A DNA stretch of 64,000 bases, taken from assembly GCF_029203305.1 (NCBI RefSeq), contig NC_089466.1, positions 248,001-312,000 of the forward strand. Direction: 5' to 3'. The position numbers and the translations under genes were made by a program. The notes under the pieces were generated by a model. The model searched no databases. It saw only the letters and a list, made by a program, of their open reading frames with translations, and was not told the DNA's origin. Shown one piece after another: positions 1-9,263 of this stretch. The DNA is from Yamadazyma tenuis. Taxonomy: Eukaryota > Ascomycota > Pichiomycetes > Serinales > Debaryomycetaceae. Within the stretch, counting starts at the first letter, position 1; each line of letters starts with the position of its first letter.

Positions 1-559
1 TTTCCGGCAACATTCGTATGATTTTCTGGAGAAGGAGTTCATTGCTGTGAGCAGAAAACGGCATCACCAAAAGCACCAACCGAGCACTAGAAGGACTCGG
101 TATATCATATAATATACGAAACTCATTATTAGATTCCAACAAGTTATTGAATATCTTCTCCACTCCCGGTTGTATCTTCATCATCGCTGCATAACTGAGA
201 GGACCTAGAAACTGGCCCTTTTCCATAGGATCATAATCGTCAAATAAACAGAATTCGTCATCAAAGTTATCATCGGTCTCATCGTCCAGGTCACTTTCGA
301 AACCATCATTGAAGTCACTGTCGGATTCGCTGAATCCTCTGATGTTGATGTCATTTACCCGTTTGTCCAAGGTATCGATTCGATTAATGAGCTTGCGAAC
401 CAACCTGAGTTCACTCGACTCTAAAGGAACAACCCCTGCCGGATACTCACACACTGGATTATTGAACTTCACACATGAGGAACATGGTGATTCCTTGTTA
501 CATCTGATTTTCCGTTTCTTGCAAAAACCACACACAACAGTGCTTCGTGATTTGGTCAT
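1..559 (-). CDS. Zn2Cys6 transcription factor, N-terminal part (cut by left window edge)
   Basis: The reading frame runs leftward from an ATG at 559 with no stop before position 1, so only about 186 N-terminal residues are visible. Residues 10-37 form a fungal Zn2Cys6 binuclear cluster (Cys 10, 13, 20, 26, 29 and 37, with a basic KKRKIR stretch between the second and third). This is the DNA-binding domain of fungal regulators. A short leucine-rich linker follows, possibly a coiled coil for dimerisation, and then a strongly acidic Asp/Glu run. The same order (cluster, linker, acidic stretch, a following Phe/Pro-containing block) occurs in the next gene on the same strand, whose stop lies only about 60 bp upstream of this ATG, so the two look like tandem duplicates. 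The target genes are unknown. The ATG was chosen because it is the only in-frame one shortly before the cysteine cluster. Confidence 0.8.
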   Translation of the reverse strand, partial: MTKSRSTVVCGFCKKRKIRCNKESPCSSCVKFNNPVCEYPAGVVPLESSELRLVRKLINRIDTLDKRVNDINIRGFSESDSDFNDGFESDLDDETDDNFDDEFCLFDDYDPMEKGQFLGPLSYAAMMKIQPGVEKIFNNLLESNNEFRILYDIPSPSSARLVLLVMPFSAHSNELLLQKIIRMLPE

Positions 560-621
560 AGTTCATTATTTTGTAATCGCGTTATTGATTCGTATATTAT
601 AGTCGCATTTGTACAACTCTT

Positions 622-2946
622 TTACCCTAAAGTAGAGATAACATCCTTATAAAAGTCGTCAAGACTGAAGTCTTCCTTGTGCTCTTTCATAGATAACATA
701 AGGAGCCACAACAGGTCTCCATCATCACCCGCTTCTACTTTTTGATCAAATCGGTCGGAGGCTGCATATCCATCAGTTGAAATGAACGGATAGTCACTAG
801 GAATTGAAGCAGAATAGAACGTCTGGTTAATTTCAAACTCGTTGATAGCTTTTGTCAAAGAAGACACTAAAATTCTGATGCAGTTGGTGGTAAATCCAAA
901 ATTCCCAGTGCAATTCACTCTTTGTTTGATCCTGTCCAAGTTCACCTTGCTGGTCAAATGTTCATAAATCTTAGTGAACTTCCAACTTGCGTAGCACAGG
1001 CTGGAGAGAAGTCGATTAATGTCTCGGAAAAAACTGCCTAACTTCATCAAAAGGATTTCAAGGTCTGTAGTTTCCAAGTCGATTATCCTCAATTTTATAA
1101 GGGTTGAAGCGATAATGAGAGACACTCTCTGGACAGTCACAAGTAAACGAGGAAAGAAGACGAACCTGAGCATTTTCCCTTTACTTTCAGGGTTTAGAAA
1201 CGCTCGGTCAATCAATGGCAATACCGACTTTCCAATAACATTGAAGATTCTGATCAAATAGGTGATTCCTTTTGCGGGTTTATTTATGGTCAAATAGTGT
1301 CCATAAAGCATGTTGCACATTGATATTAAAACGTACCCGGTAGAAATGTAGAACTTCACAGTGTACGAGTGGTACATTCTCATTGCCACTATATCATTAC
1401 TTTCATGGAGGTACCATTGGAAAAGCTTTATGGTGTTCTTCAAGTTGGCAAAACAGGACTCAACCACCTGGAAAGATGAACCGACGTTCACCTTTTCATC
1501 GGAGGCATGGATAACATACAACTTGTTCAAGCTCTGGAAAGACCGCTTCATATGGACAAACATTCTGATCGAATGCTTATCAACCTCGAGGTCGAGGGCG
1601 TTTGCATCTCTTATATCATCACTTGCTACTGGCACCGAAGTGTTGAAAAAAGACTTACCAACGTTGGAGGGGTGGCCCAGAGTTAACATACTGGAATGGT
1701 CATGTAGACAAATTAGATACCAGAACTTTTTCCTAAGGTTGTCTTCGCTTCGATTGGAGGTATGCGAATCTTGATGTAGACCTAACGAGAGACCAATTTG
1801 CAACATTACTGTGTTGATCATCTGAACTTCGTCATCGTCTATCTCTTCTGATACTTCAGGGCTTTCGATTCGCCAGATCCTGATAAACATCAAAAATTGA
1901 AGAATGGTGAAGTTGGACTTGCCGAACAAATCAAACTGATTAAGAAATATCTGGGCAAGTTGATACACTTGCCAGTTTTTAGCAGTGTTATGATCACAGT
2001 TGAGCTCTTGGGAAATTTCTTCATCTTCGCCGCCAGTGAAAAAGCCCTCCTGATATATCGTTACCATTACAAGTCGGAGAATAATTAACAAGATCCCTAG
2101 ATGGGCAAAGTCGATGTTGGAAGAAATGTGGAGCTGTGTCACCGGTTTCAACACATACTTGCGACCCCCTAGGATCCTCTCCATGTGAGCAATGAAATGG
2201 CTCTCATTAAGGAATGGAAAGATCGAGTACAATTCGGTAAAATAATGGTGGAGGATAATCCAGATAATCTTATGTTTGGGTAAGATCAGGATCACTTGAT
2301 TAAGGATCTTTTCAAGAACATCGGGGTTATCCATCAAGTTGTATAACGCTTCTTTTGAGATATTTTTAGATTCTTGCCAAACTCCATCCTTGTACGCCTG
2401 TAAGCCTGCCACTTCAGATATAGGGTCGTTGTCATTCAAATAATTAAATGTATTTGCATCAAATATGATTCTTTGGTCTCTTCCAAATAACGAGTCAGAT
2501 CTTTTCCCAGTTTGTTGGGCCTCCGTGGCCAGGTCGAATGCCTCTTTCAATATGGGATCGAACTTGATCAGCCCCCAAATTGTGGGAGCACTGCAGAACT
2601 TATTTGCGGCTGGAGTTCTCTGATAATGACAGTCGTGCATTGTGAAGAAACTGGCTTCATCATCACTTTCGCCGTCATCCTCTATCGAATCCCGGAGACG
2701 AATGGAAGACTCTAGGCGGGTTATTTTTTCGTTAAGTTGGAATAAGGAAGATGATAGGTCTAATGGATCGGAAGGTGACGGAGATTCTTTCTTTAGAGAA
2801 GGCAGGGGTTTGGTGGGTATAGAGTACTCACAGGTAGCTTTGAATTGAATGCATCGATTGCAGGGCTTCCCCTTGTCGCATTTGATCTTTCGCCTACGGC
2901 AAAAGTTACACAGCACGGTCTTTCTCTTCTTGAGAGGTAGCAGCAT
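622..2946 (-). CDS. Zn2Cys6 transcription factor, 774 aa
   Basis: This is a full-length fungal regulator. The Zn2Cys6 cluster lies at about residues 13-40 (CNFCRRRKIKCDKGKPC, then two more cysteine positions), followed by a Ser/Pro-rich linker, a leucine-containing helix and an acidic patch near residues 90-97. The long middle and C-terminal part, with its many aromatic and hydrophobic helices, fits the fungal transcription-factor regulatory region. It resembles the truncated neighbour at 1-559 in domain order and linker, which suggests tandem duplication. A perfect 16-bp inverted repeat sits 12 bp upstream of its ATG and could be an operator. I cannot assign an orthologue. The family identity is secure and the target pathway unknown. 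Confidence 0.88.
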   Translation of the reverse strand: MLLPLKKRKTVLCNFCRRRKIKCDKGKPCNRCIQFKATCEYSIPTKPLPSLKKESPSPSDPLDLSSSLFQLNEKITRLESSIRLRDSIEDDGESDDEASFFTMHDCHYQRTPAANKFCSAPTIWGLIKFDPILKEAFDLATEAQQTGKRSDSLFGRDQRIIFDANTFNYLNDNDPISEVAGLQAYKDGVWQESKNISKEALYNLMDNPDVLEKILNQVILILPKHKIIWIILHHYFTELYSIFPFLNESHFIAHMERILGGRKYVLKPVTQLHISSNIDFAHLGILLIILRLVMVTIYQEGFFTGGEDEEISQELNCDHNTAKNWQVYQLAQIFLNQFDLFGKSNFTILQFLMFIRIWRIESPEVSEEIDDDEVQMINTVMLQIGLSLGLHQDSHTSNRSEDNLRKKFWYLICLHDHSSMLTLGHPSNVGKSFFNTSVPVASDDIRDANALDLEVDKHSIRMFVHMKRSFQSLNKLYVIHASDEKVNVGSSFQVVESCFANLKNTIKLFQWYLHESNDIVAMRMYHSYTVKFYISTGYVLISMCNMLYGHYLTINKPAKGITYLIRIFNVIGKSVLPLIDRAFLNPESKGKMLRFVFFPRLLVTVQRVSLIIASTLIKLRIIDLETTDLEILLMKLGSFFRDINRLLSSLCYASWKFTKIYEHLTSKVNLDRIKQRVNCTGNFGFTTNCIRILVSSLTKAINEFEINQTFYSASIPSDYPFISTDGYAASDRFDQKVEAGDDGDLLWLLMLSMKEHKEDFSLDDFYKDVISTLG

Positions 2947-3274
2947 GTTTGGCTTTATTTCGCAAATGCGAAAACTGATGTACTAGACCCAAAATACCAA
3001 ATAGACATGCACAAGTGGGCAAGAAAAATAGACATGATCTCAGGTAAGTAGTGTAGTGAGATGGCACCTGTAGCGGTTGCCGATATTCCATCAATGGCTA
3101 ATCTCGGAAAGAAGCTGATTCCAGACAATCAATTCAGAGAGCGGCGATGACAACAAGGAGTAATAAGAAAAGGAAGAGATCTAGAGGAAAGTCTGCAGAG
3201 ACCTCGGGTAATTCCATATTTATATTTTCCAAGTCTATTATATTCCTAAGTATTCGTAAATTTGCAGCACCACA
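2947..3274. other. Intergenic region between two minus-strand Zn2Cys6 genes
   Basis: This is the promoter of the 774-aa regulator and the 3' flank of the next regulator. It holds the inverted repeat at 2958-2973 listed separately. A plus-strand frame at 3147-3407 runs into the 3' end of the next gene in antisense and has no recognisable protein features, so I do not call it a gene. Confidence 0.5.
2958..2973. promoter_or_regulatory. Perfect 7-bp inverted repeat, possible operator
   Basis: TTTCGCA and TGCGAAA are exact reverse complements separated by two A residues. The element lies 12 bp upstream of the ATG of the minus-strand regulator that starts at 2946. Zn2Cys6 dimers often bind inverted sites, usually CGG triplets, which this is not. 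A role in autoregulation is therefore an inference from symmetry and position only. Confidence 0.35.
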
Positions 3275-4906
3275 TCAACACAAACAAAGCTCCCATTTCA
3301 TCTCTTGTACCACCTCCACCCAATCAAACAACCGTGCTCCGTTCTCATTACGGTCCCAGCACTTAAGTATCACTGCCTTGGACCGAGTCACATTTCCCAC
3401 ACTGTAACAGGCTTGGACCTTATTCATGACATCCATAAACAGTAGCCGAGCAGGCCCTACGGCGTTAATGCCCACAATTGTTAACGGAAACGTCAAACAG
3501 GAAACGAACCTCGAGTGCACGAGGGAGTGGATATGAGGAAGAGCCTCATCCACAAGTAACAGGATATCTACCGATTTGGGCACCAGACGTTTGAAGTACA
3601 TGTAAAGCACCAATTTGGTAGCCACTTTGTAGAGCTTGAAGAGCGTCAAGTAGTTGTGTTTGGCACTGTCTTGCAAGAGTTCGAACTGGTGGTTGACAGG
3701 TTCACACAGTTCGACCTTGGCCCAAAACCGGTGGAAAGCAGCATCTAGGGCCTGGAGGTCGTCTTCATCAATTCTCACCTTCTCATTAAGAATGTCTCCC
3801 AAGTGACATATCAAATCGTTATTACACCCCTGGTAGGGGTCCACCCCGTAGTTCACAAGGTTCAACTGGTAGTTTTCAATGGGGAATCGGGTTCCCCGTA
3901 TGAAGGCTCCTGACTGTAAAATATCATGATATTGAAAGTTGGAGATGAGCCATTTGACATCGTTGGAATGCAGAAACTTCTCCAACAAGAAGCTGAATCC
4001 ACCGTTGGCATCGATGCCGTTGAAGCAGTTGGTGAGCATTTTGTGCCAGTAGTAGACATCTCCCAGGCATACCTGTATACCCACCATGATCTGGTAGAAA
4101 CACAAAAGAGTGTAGTAGCGACTGATGTCCAGAATACTGAAGTTCTGAGCAAGTTGAATTGACTTGTTCATGTACCGTTTGACCTGGAGGTTTTTAAGGC
4201 CGTTACCCTCTCTGAAAATGCCTCCCCAACACGCCAACGCATTGGAAATCGCTTCTTCTGTCAAGCTGATTTGGAGAAATGTCTTGACAAAGTAGTTGGA
4301 TGAGTGTTTGTCAATGCACAAAAGCGGGCTGACCTTCTCTTCGAAATACTGAAGAAACTGGATGCCGTGCTCATCGAGGTGGAGGTTCAACGTAGACAAT
4401 GATGGGGGAATTAATTGGGGACTGGATTGCGATGATGGAACCAATTGTGGACTTGATTGCAATGATGGGACCAATTGTGGAGTTGATTGCGGGCTCTGCG
4501 ACATGAGGTCGTCAAGGGAGAGGTTTTCATCGGCATCCATGAGCTCTATAATCTTACGCCATCGGCTGTCGGGAGATGTGGGTGTATTTATAAGCACTGG
4601 TGGTGTGAGGACCTCCAAATTGTCTGGCACTGGCAGGGTTGATACCTGGTACGTGGGAACGATTGGTACCTTGTACAGTATCAAAGCCTCTATCTGGGGA
4701 TCGGGTGGTGGTGGTGTTTTCAGTTTGGTGACTTTGGCGGGTCTGAAAGTACGATAAGCACACTCAATACCTCTCCGTTGACATAAGCCACAGGCCGGTA
4801 AGGTCTCGTCGCATTTCTTCTTGCTGTGCTTACAGGCGGAACAGCCATTGCGGGACCGGACGGTGGAGCCAATGACAAAGTTGAATCTCTGACGCTGCAT
4901 TACCAT
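3275..4906 (-). CDS. Zn2Cys6 transcription factor with SPQ repeats, 543 aa
   Basis: The cluster lies at about residues 18-45 (GCSACKHSKKKCDETLPAC, then CxxC and a final Cys). It is followed by a Pro-rich linker and then a tandem array of about 10 residues per unit built on SSPQL, encoded by 30-bp DNA repeats. The C-terminal two thirds resembles the fungal_trans_2 type region found in LYS14, UGA3 and ARG81-like regulators, with a Phe-Pro-Leu segment, a Gly and a Trp-rich end. I infer a metabolic regulator of that group without naming a target. The ATG at 4906 and the ATG two codons later are both possible starts. It is divergent from the next regulator over a 713-bp shared promoter. Confidence 0.85.
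   Translation of the reverse strand: MVMQRQRFNFVIGSTVRSRNGCSACKHSKKKCDETLPACGLCQRRGIECAYRTFRPAKVTKLKTPPPPDPQIEALILYKVPIVPTYQVSTLPVPDNLEVLTPPVLINTPTSPDSRWRKIIELMDADENLSLDDLMSQSPQSTPQLVPSLQSSPQLVPSSQSSPQLIPPSLSTLNLHLDEHGIQFLQYFEEKVSPLLCIDKHSSNYFVKTFLQISLTEEAISNALACWGGIFREGNGLKNLQVKRYMNKSIQLAQNFSILDISRYYTLLCFYQIMVGIQVCLGDVYYWHKMLTNCFNGIDANGGFSFLLEKFLHSNDVKWLISNFQYHDILQSGAFIRGTRFPIENYQLNLVNYGVDPYQGCNNDLICHLGDILNEKVRIDEDDLQALDAAFHRFWAKVELCEPVNHQFELLQDSAKHNYLTLFKLYKVATKLVLYMYFKRLVPKSVDILLLVDEALPHIHSLVHSRFVSCLTFPLTIVGINAVGPARLLFMDVMNKVQACYSVGNVTRSKAVILKCWDRNENGARLFDWVEVVQEMKWELCLC
4414..4500. repeat. 30-bp tandem repeat inside a transcription-factor gene
   Basis: Units start at 4414, 4444 and 4474, each beginning ATTG followed by GGGAC, TGGAC or TGGAG and containing a shared TTGATTGC or GGATTGC core. 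A more degenerate unit precedes them. On the minus strand each unit encodes ten residues built around SSPQLVPS or SSPQLIPP. The repeat keeps frame, so copy-number change would lengthen or shorten the linker without breaking the protein. Confidence 0.8.
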
Positions 4907-5619
4907 GGTTGGTTTGTAATAATGATTTAGATGTTAGCGCGGGCTGCGAAAGCCGCCGATCTGAGGTGAGGCTCAAGATGCCAGAACACAGATATTTTTG
5001 ACACCAGAGCAAAGTTCAGATGAGGTAGCCTAGAACCCCTGGTGGATCCTTCCACAGTATCTCCCAGTCTCTCCCGTCTCTCTCAACCTCCCCCAGTCGC
5101 CCCCAGTCTATATCCACCCATTAATCACTACCAGTCCCTGCCACTCACCCTCTGCCACTCACACCCCGATATGGACCCCACTTCCCAATGGCTCGCAACT
5201 GCCCCCATGCCATTATAAGCCTCCGCTCCCTTTTTAGGCAACCGAATACATGGGAGATCTTGGCCCGTCAGGCGCGCCAACATCAGTTCCCCACATCTAT
5301 TGTTTGAAAAAGTTGGGGCTCTCGAAGCACTCCGGGTGATGCCAGCATCGGACACAGTGGCAGCCCTGTACCCCTCGGCCCCTCTCCAGGAACCAGTAAA
5401 CACGTCTCTTGGCTCTAATTACCGCAAGGCTCTGGTATCTAGCTCCCCCCTCCAAAAAAAAACAGGTACACCCATCTTGTCCGAGTTCGCAGACTTTTAG
5501 GGTCCCCCCACGCTTCCCCAAACTTCGCTACCAAAACTACTTTTCCGATCACCAGAAAATAAAATTCTACAACTACTTCTTTACACCTATACCAGTCCGA
5601 GATTTTAGCCTCCCTACAG
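4907..5619. promoter_or_regulatory. Divergent promoter between two Zn2Cys6 genes
   Basis: No gene is seen here. The middle is unusually C-rich on the plus strand (about 5035-5170), with several CCCAGTC or TCCCAGTC words and a direct repeat of CTGCCACTCAC at 5138-5148 and 5152-5162. The sequence near 5450-5460 holds an A run. Open frames across it on both strands are antisense to one another, lack any recognisable domain and are not called. Confidence 0.55.
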
Positions 5620-7845
5620 ATGTCGGCCCAAATCCACTCGAACATTGACGTGTCCGACTGGAACCTTAAGAACAACCCTTCTTCCGTGACAATGAGCGAA
5701 ACGCCTCAACCCCATGATTCGTCAGCCGCCCGGCCTCAGAAACCTAAAACCAAACGGTCAATTCGAGCCAAATACTCTCGGCCTTGTGATGGATGTGCCC
5801 TTAGAAAGGTCCGGTGTGACCAGCAAAAGCCTTGCTCTCGGTGCGTGGAGCACAATGTCCCTTGCACCGATAACCGGCTCAAAAAGAAGTGTGGGCCTAA
5901 ACATATCCACAAAAAGACCAGAGACTCCATCAACAATTTATCGATGGGTAACGCCAAAATCAACACCTTGGGCGACCATAACCAGATCTTAACCTTGGAT
6001 AAACTCTTACCATGTCTTCAGATCTATCAGACCTGGTACTACGGGATTTGGCCGGTGTTACTGGTGGCTCACTTGGTGCTGAGAATCGTCCAATTAAACC
6101 CCAACAGCGACTCGACCCTCAGCAAGGAAAATGCTACCAGCTATGCCTTGTGCTGCGCCGTGTGTGCGGCCATCACTCGCCAGCTCACGTTCTTGACGGC
6201 GGGGAACCCCATTGTGGGGGCCCCAGCCAATATCGATGCCAGCCAGTACGCTAAAGAGGCTATTCGGGCACGTAACTTGTTTGACTACCGACTTGACCCT
6301 TCTCACGACAACTTGTTGATCTCGTTCTTTCTTTACATCTATTATATCAACATTAAAGATGGGATCCAAGCAGCCATCTTGTATATGAAAGAAGCCATCT
6401 CCATTGCTCAGTTACTTGGTTTACACGATCCTAGAACATATTCTGCGAGACCCACCGCCGAAGTCCACCGGTTGCGAAAAATTTATTATATGCTTTTGGT
6501 GACCGAAAGGTTTCTGTGTATCGAAGATAATGTTCCAGTGTGTTTGGAACCTTCAATCCCCTTGCCATCGTTGGAGGATGAGGAGTATAGTGGCTTGTTG
6601 ACGGGCTTCATCGAGTTAGTCAAGATCTTTTCCATTCCTGATAAGCGGTTTTTCGATAACTTGATCAACTATAGTAAGAAAAATCCCGGCAACTTGAACA
6701 ACTTCCAAAACCTCTTTGTGTCAAGTGGGACTCCAACTCGCAAATGGATAACAGATGTGCAAGTTCGCTTGAGCAAGATCGAAGTCACCAATGCTTCAAG
6801 TGACACCCAGAGGTTGAACATCATTCTCTCCAAGCACTGGATGCGTGCATTGGCCTGGCACATTTCTTCTCAAAACGGCCTTTTGATCAAGAAGGATACC
6901 GATCTGGAAAACCCCTGCCTTTCTTACCAGTACCCCATTGAAATAGCTAAAGACTTTTTGATAAGCACCGAAAACCTCCCTATTTTTGCTTTCGAGTCCA
7001 ACGGACCCGGGGTACTGGTTAAACTACTCGAAATCGCCTTGGCAGTGGCCGACTCCGTCAATGAGTGTATCATCAATAAAAGTGAGTATTTCACTGCCTA
7101 TAACTTGTTGACGTCGATCTTCAACTTGGTTTCAAAATTCAAAAGTGAAATCACTATTTCTGAAGAACTATATGTGAAGGTCGAGTCCATTGTGCGGCGT
7201 AAATCTATGCCTCTGCCCATCTACCCCAAGAGTTACATTCGTGAAGTCAATAATGATGGAGAAAGCATTGCTTCTGAGGAACAGGTTCGCTTGACACCCG
7301 AGGATCCAAGGCCTAAAGCCGACTTTTCCAAACTGCATGACAAGGATATTATACCCTCTGAGTTTAAGTATTTGGAACCAATTCCTTCATTGCTCAATTC
7401 TCCTGGAGAAGGCGATTTTCAACCTCATTCTCCTTTCACTCAAATGACGATGGCTTTCTCGATGTCACCCAACCAGTTTGGACTAGAAGAGTTCAACTTA
7501 GAGATACAAAATAGACAATCGCATGAGCCGTTCCAAACTTTCCAACACACCCAATCACCCTCGTCTGCTCAATTGCACCAATTGGAACTACAGCTTCACC
7601 ATCAGTTTAGCCAATTCCATCCCAACCAAGATAACCAGTACCAGTATGGGACCCCCAACAAATCTCAAGTCAATGGAGATGGTCCTGACCAGGGTCAAAT
7701 CCAAAATGATGATGTTTCTTCCAATTCTCACCACGACAATGACCTGACGTCTTCCTTCAAGAACGATTTCGGCTCCCCGTTGAATTCCGATATTAGTTCT
7801 TCGTATGGTTCATCCGTAAGTTCTGGTGATCAAAGCAATGTATAA
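5620..7845 (+). CDS. Zn2Cys6 transcription factor, maltose/sucrose-regulator-like, 741 aa
   Basis: The Zn cluster at about residues 56-83 (RPCDGCALRKVRCDQQ, then PCSRC and a final Cys) is followed at once by the basic motif KKKCGPK. That arrangement recalls the MAL-activator and Candida SUC1 group, which control sugar-utilisation genes. A fungal regulatory region follows with aromatic helices, for example around residues 130-260. The C-terminus, from about residue 620, is rich in Gln, Asn, His and Ser and probably disordered, as in many activation domains. A second ATG lies 24 codons in. Family membership is firm; the sugar-regulator assignment is a guess from the motif after the cysteines. 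Confidence 0.85.
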   Translation: MSAQIHSNIDVSDWNLKNNPSSVTMSETPQPHDSSAARPQKPKTKRSIRAKYSRPCDGCALRKVRCDQQKPCSRCVEHNVPCTDNRLKKKCGPKHIHKKTRDSINNLSMGNAKINTLGDHNQILTLDKLLPCLQIYQTWYYGIWPVLLVAHLVLRIVQLNPNSDSTLSKENATSYALCCAVCAAITRQLTFLTAGNPIVGAPANIDASQYAKEAIRARNLFDYRLDPSHDNLLISFFLYIYYINIKDGIQAAILYMKEAISIAQLLGLHDPRTYSARPTAEVHRLRKIYYMLLVTERFLCIEDNVPVCLEPSIPLPSLEDEEYSGLLTGFIELVKIFSIPDKRFFDNLINYSKKNPGNLNNFQNLFVSSGTPTRKWITDVQVRLSKIEVTNASSDTQRLNIILSKHWMRALAWHISSQNGLLIKKDTDLENPCLSYQYPIEIAKDFLISTENLPIFAFESNGPGVLVKLLEIALAVADSVNECIINKSEYFTAYNLLTSIFNLVSKFKSEITISEELYVKVESIVRRKSMPLPIYPKSYIREVNNDGESIASEEQVRLTPEDPRPKADFSKLHDKDIIPSEFKYLEPIPSLLNSPGEGDFQPHSPFTQMTMAFSMSPNQFGLEEFNLEIQNRQSHEPFQTFQHTQSPSSAQLHQLELQLHHQFSQFHPNQDNQYQYGTPNKSQVNGDGPDQGQIQNDDVSSNSHHDNDLTSSFKNDFGSPLNSDISSSYGSSVSSGDQSNV

Positions 7846-9263
7846 ATCAACTCCAGCATGCCCCTGATAAATAGCTGTGCACAATATAATGAATATAAAT
7901 TACGGAAATTAATGCCTTATGAGTAGTTTTTTTCGCAACCATCGCATTTCTCCTCGGATATTTTGTGGTAAAGTTTATCGCAACTACAGAAAATTGCACG
8001 GAATTACTCCGGGCTTGATAAACATTACTGTAAGTAAATGAAACCTGAAATGGCTATTTGTATAGTTTATCCGGGTGTGCCCCTCTATTACCTCATCATT
8101 GACCGGCTATACTTGCTGCTGCTGCGAGCAGTGGGGTGATGAACCAGGAATGAGGTATTTGTGCTCCCTAGTTGCGGTCTGTGGTTCTATTGCAACCTTC
8201 TGCTATTTGCATTCTGTAGTCTATTACGTCTCTTGTTTATCCAGTAGGATGATCTGGTGTCATTGTCACCACCATCTCCGCAACAATACAGTCCGTTCTG
8301 GTTAAACCTTGTGTTAATGTATATGACAGTTCGACACCTAAATTGTTACAAATGTCCTCTTCACTCCTGGCTGTATATGAGCCTTAGATCTATGTTGATA
8401 ATCTCAGTAAACGGCTCTGTTGGCTCGTCGATATTCCCAATGATCAAAAGGAAAAAGTAGGGAAGCAACAACAAATTCCGAACTATTTCTAATACCGAAA
8501 TCACCACGAGCAAATACTTTTCCACAGCCAACTGAACCAATTGGGCTATCATTGGGACGGATACGAGCAATTTGGTGCCGTTGGCGGCCACTTTATCGTT
8601 GGCTCTAGCACTCACTTTGAAGATAGGTTTATGCTAAACACAAAGTTTGTATTATTTCGTTATCTACGGATTCTTGTTTTTTACTCATTCCTACAAGCCC
8701 TTTTTGCACTTTGACATTAAAACTTGCTCTGGGGCTCTGGTCTACGGATATTTGTCCCCACCCGGCCTCAGTAATATAGGTATCAAATTATAGATTCTTG
8801 TTGCACGGAGCTGCTCCTATCACCGACGTGGCCGGGTTTTGGTGGTGTTGGTTCTACGGGAATGCCCTAAAAGATGCGCAGAATTTTTGCAGCTATGGCA
8901 ACCTGACGCTTTTATGTGTATTTTTTTTTAGCTACAAAGCCTACAAATCAGGCTCCACATGTGCGCGTTGTTTGTGTGAGCGGTGCTACTGCTAAGTTGT
9001 AGTCAAGTTGGTGCAGTATTTAAGTTCAGTGTAGACGCGTCTTGGACGATTCACGGTCATACTTATTGCAATTTCAAAAGTCCCTTCTTGCCCTACAAGG
9101 AGACGATCGTATCGGTTGTATCACCCTGTGGTTGCCTTTTACTTACGGCAAATACATCAAATACGCGCATCTAAATGTGGTTGTGTGATTTGAGTGCCCA
9201 GTTGAACAAGTGCGTTGAGAAAATAAATTTCAACTTATCAACATTGTGAACACAGCCAACCCC
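7846..9263. other. 1.4-kb region without a convincing gene
   Basis: This separates the regulator cluster from ISW1. Short frames exist on both strands, but none has a family signature. The most protein-like is on the minus strand at 8361-8615: a hydrophobic frame with one or two possible membrane segments. It has no ATG at its beginning, and only 63 codons remain from its first ATG at 8549. I treat it as unproven. Base composition is mixed, with no terminal repeats. A remnant gene, an unannotated RNA or simply a long promoter are all possible. Confidence 0.4.

Noticed and set aside
309..602. Plus-strand open frame of 97 codons
   Set aside because: It is antisense to the zinc-cluster domain of the truncated minus-strand regulator (1-559) and has no family signature.
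5128..5521. Overlapping small frames on both strands in the 4907-5619 promoter
   Set aside because: They are antisense to one another, arise in a C-rich repeat region and lack any domain.
8361..8615. Hydrophobic 84-codon minus-strand frame
   Set aside because: It begins with GTG after an in-frame stop and has no family match; only 63 codons remain from the first ATG. It is kept as a possibility only in the gap entry.
9246..9263. GTG start extending ISW1 by six codons
   Set aside because: Yeast nuclear genes start with ATG almost always, and the ATG at 9264 is directly available.
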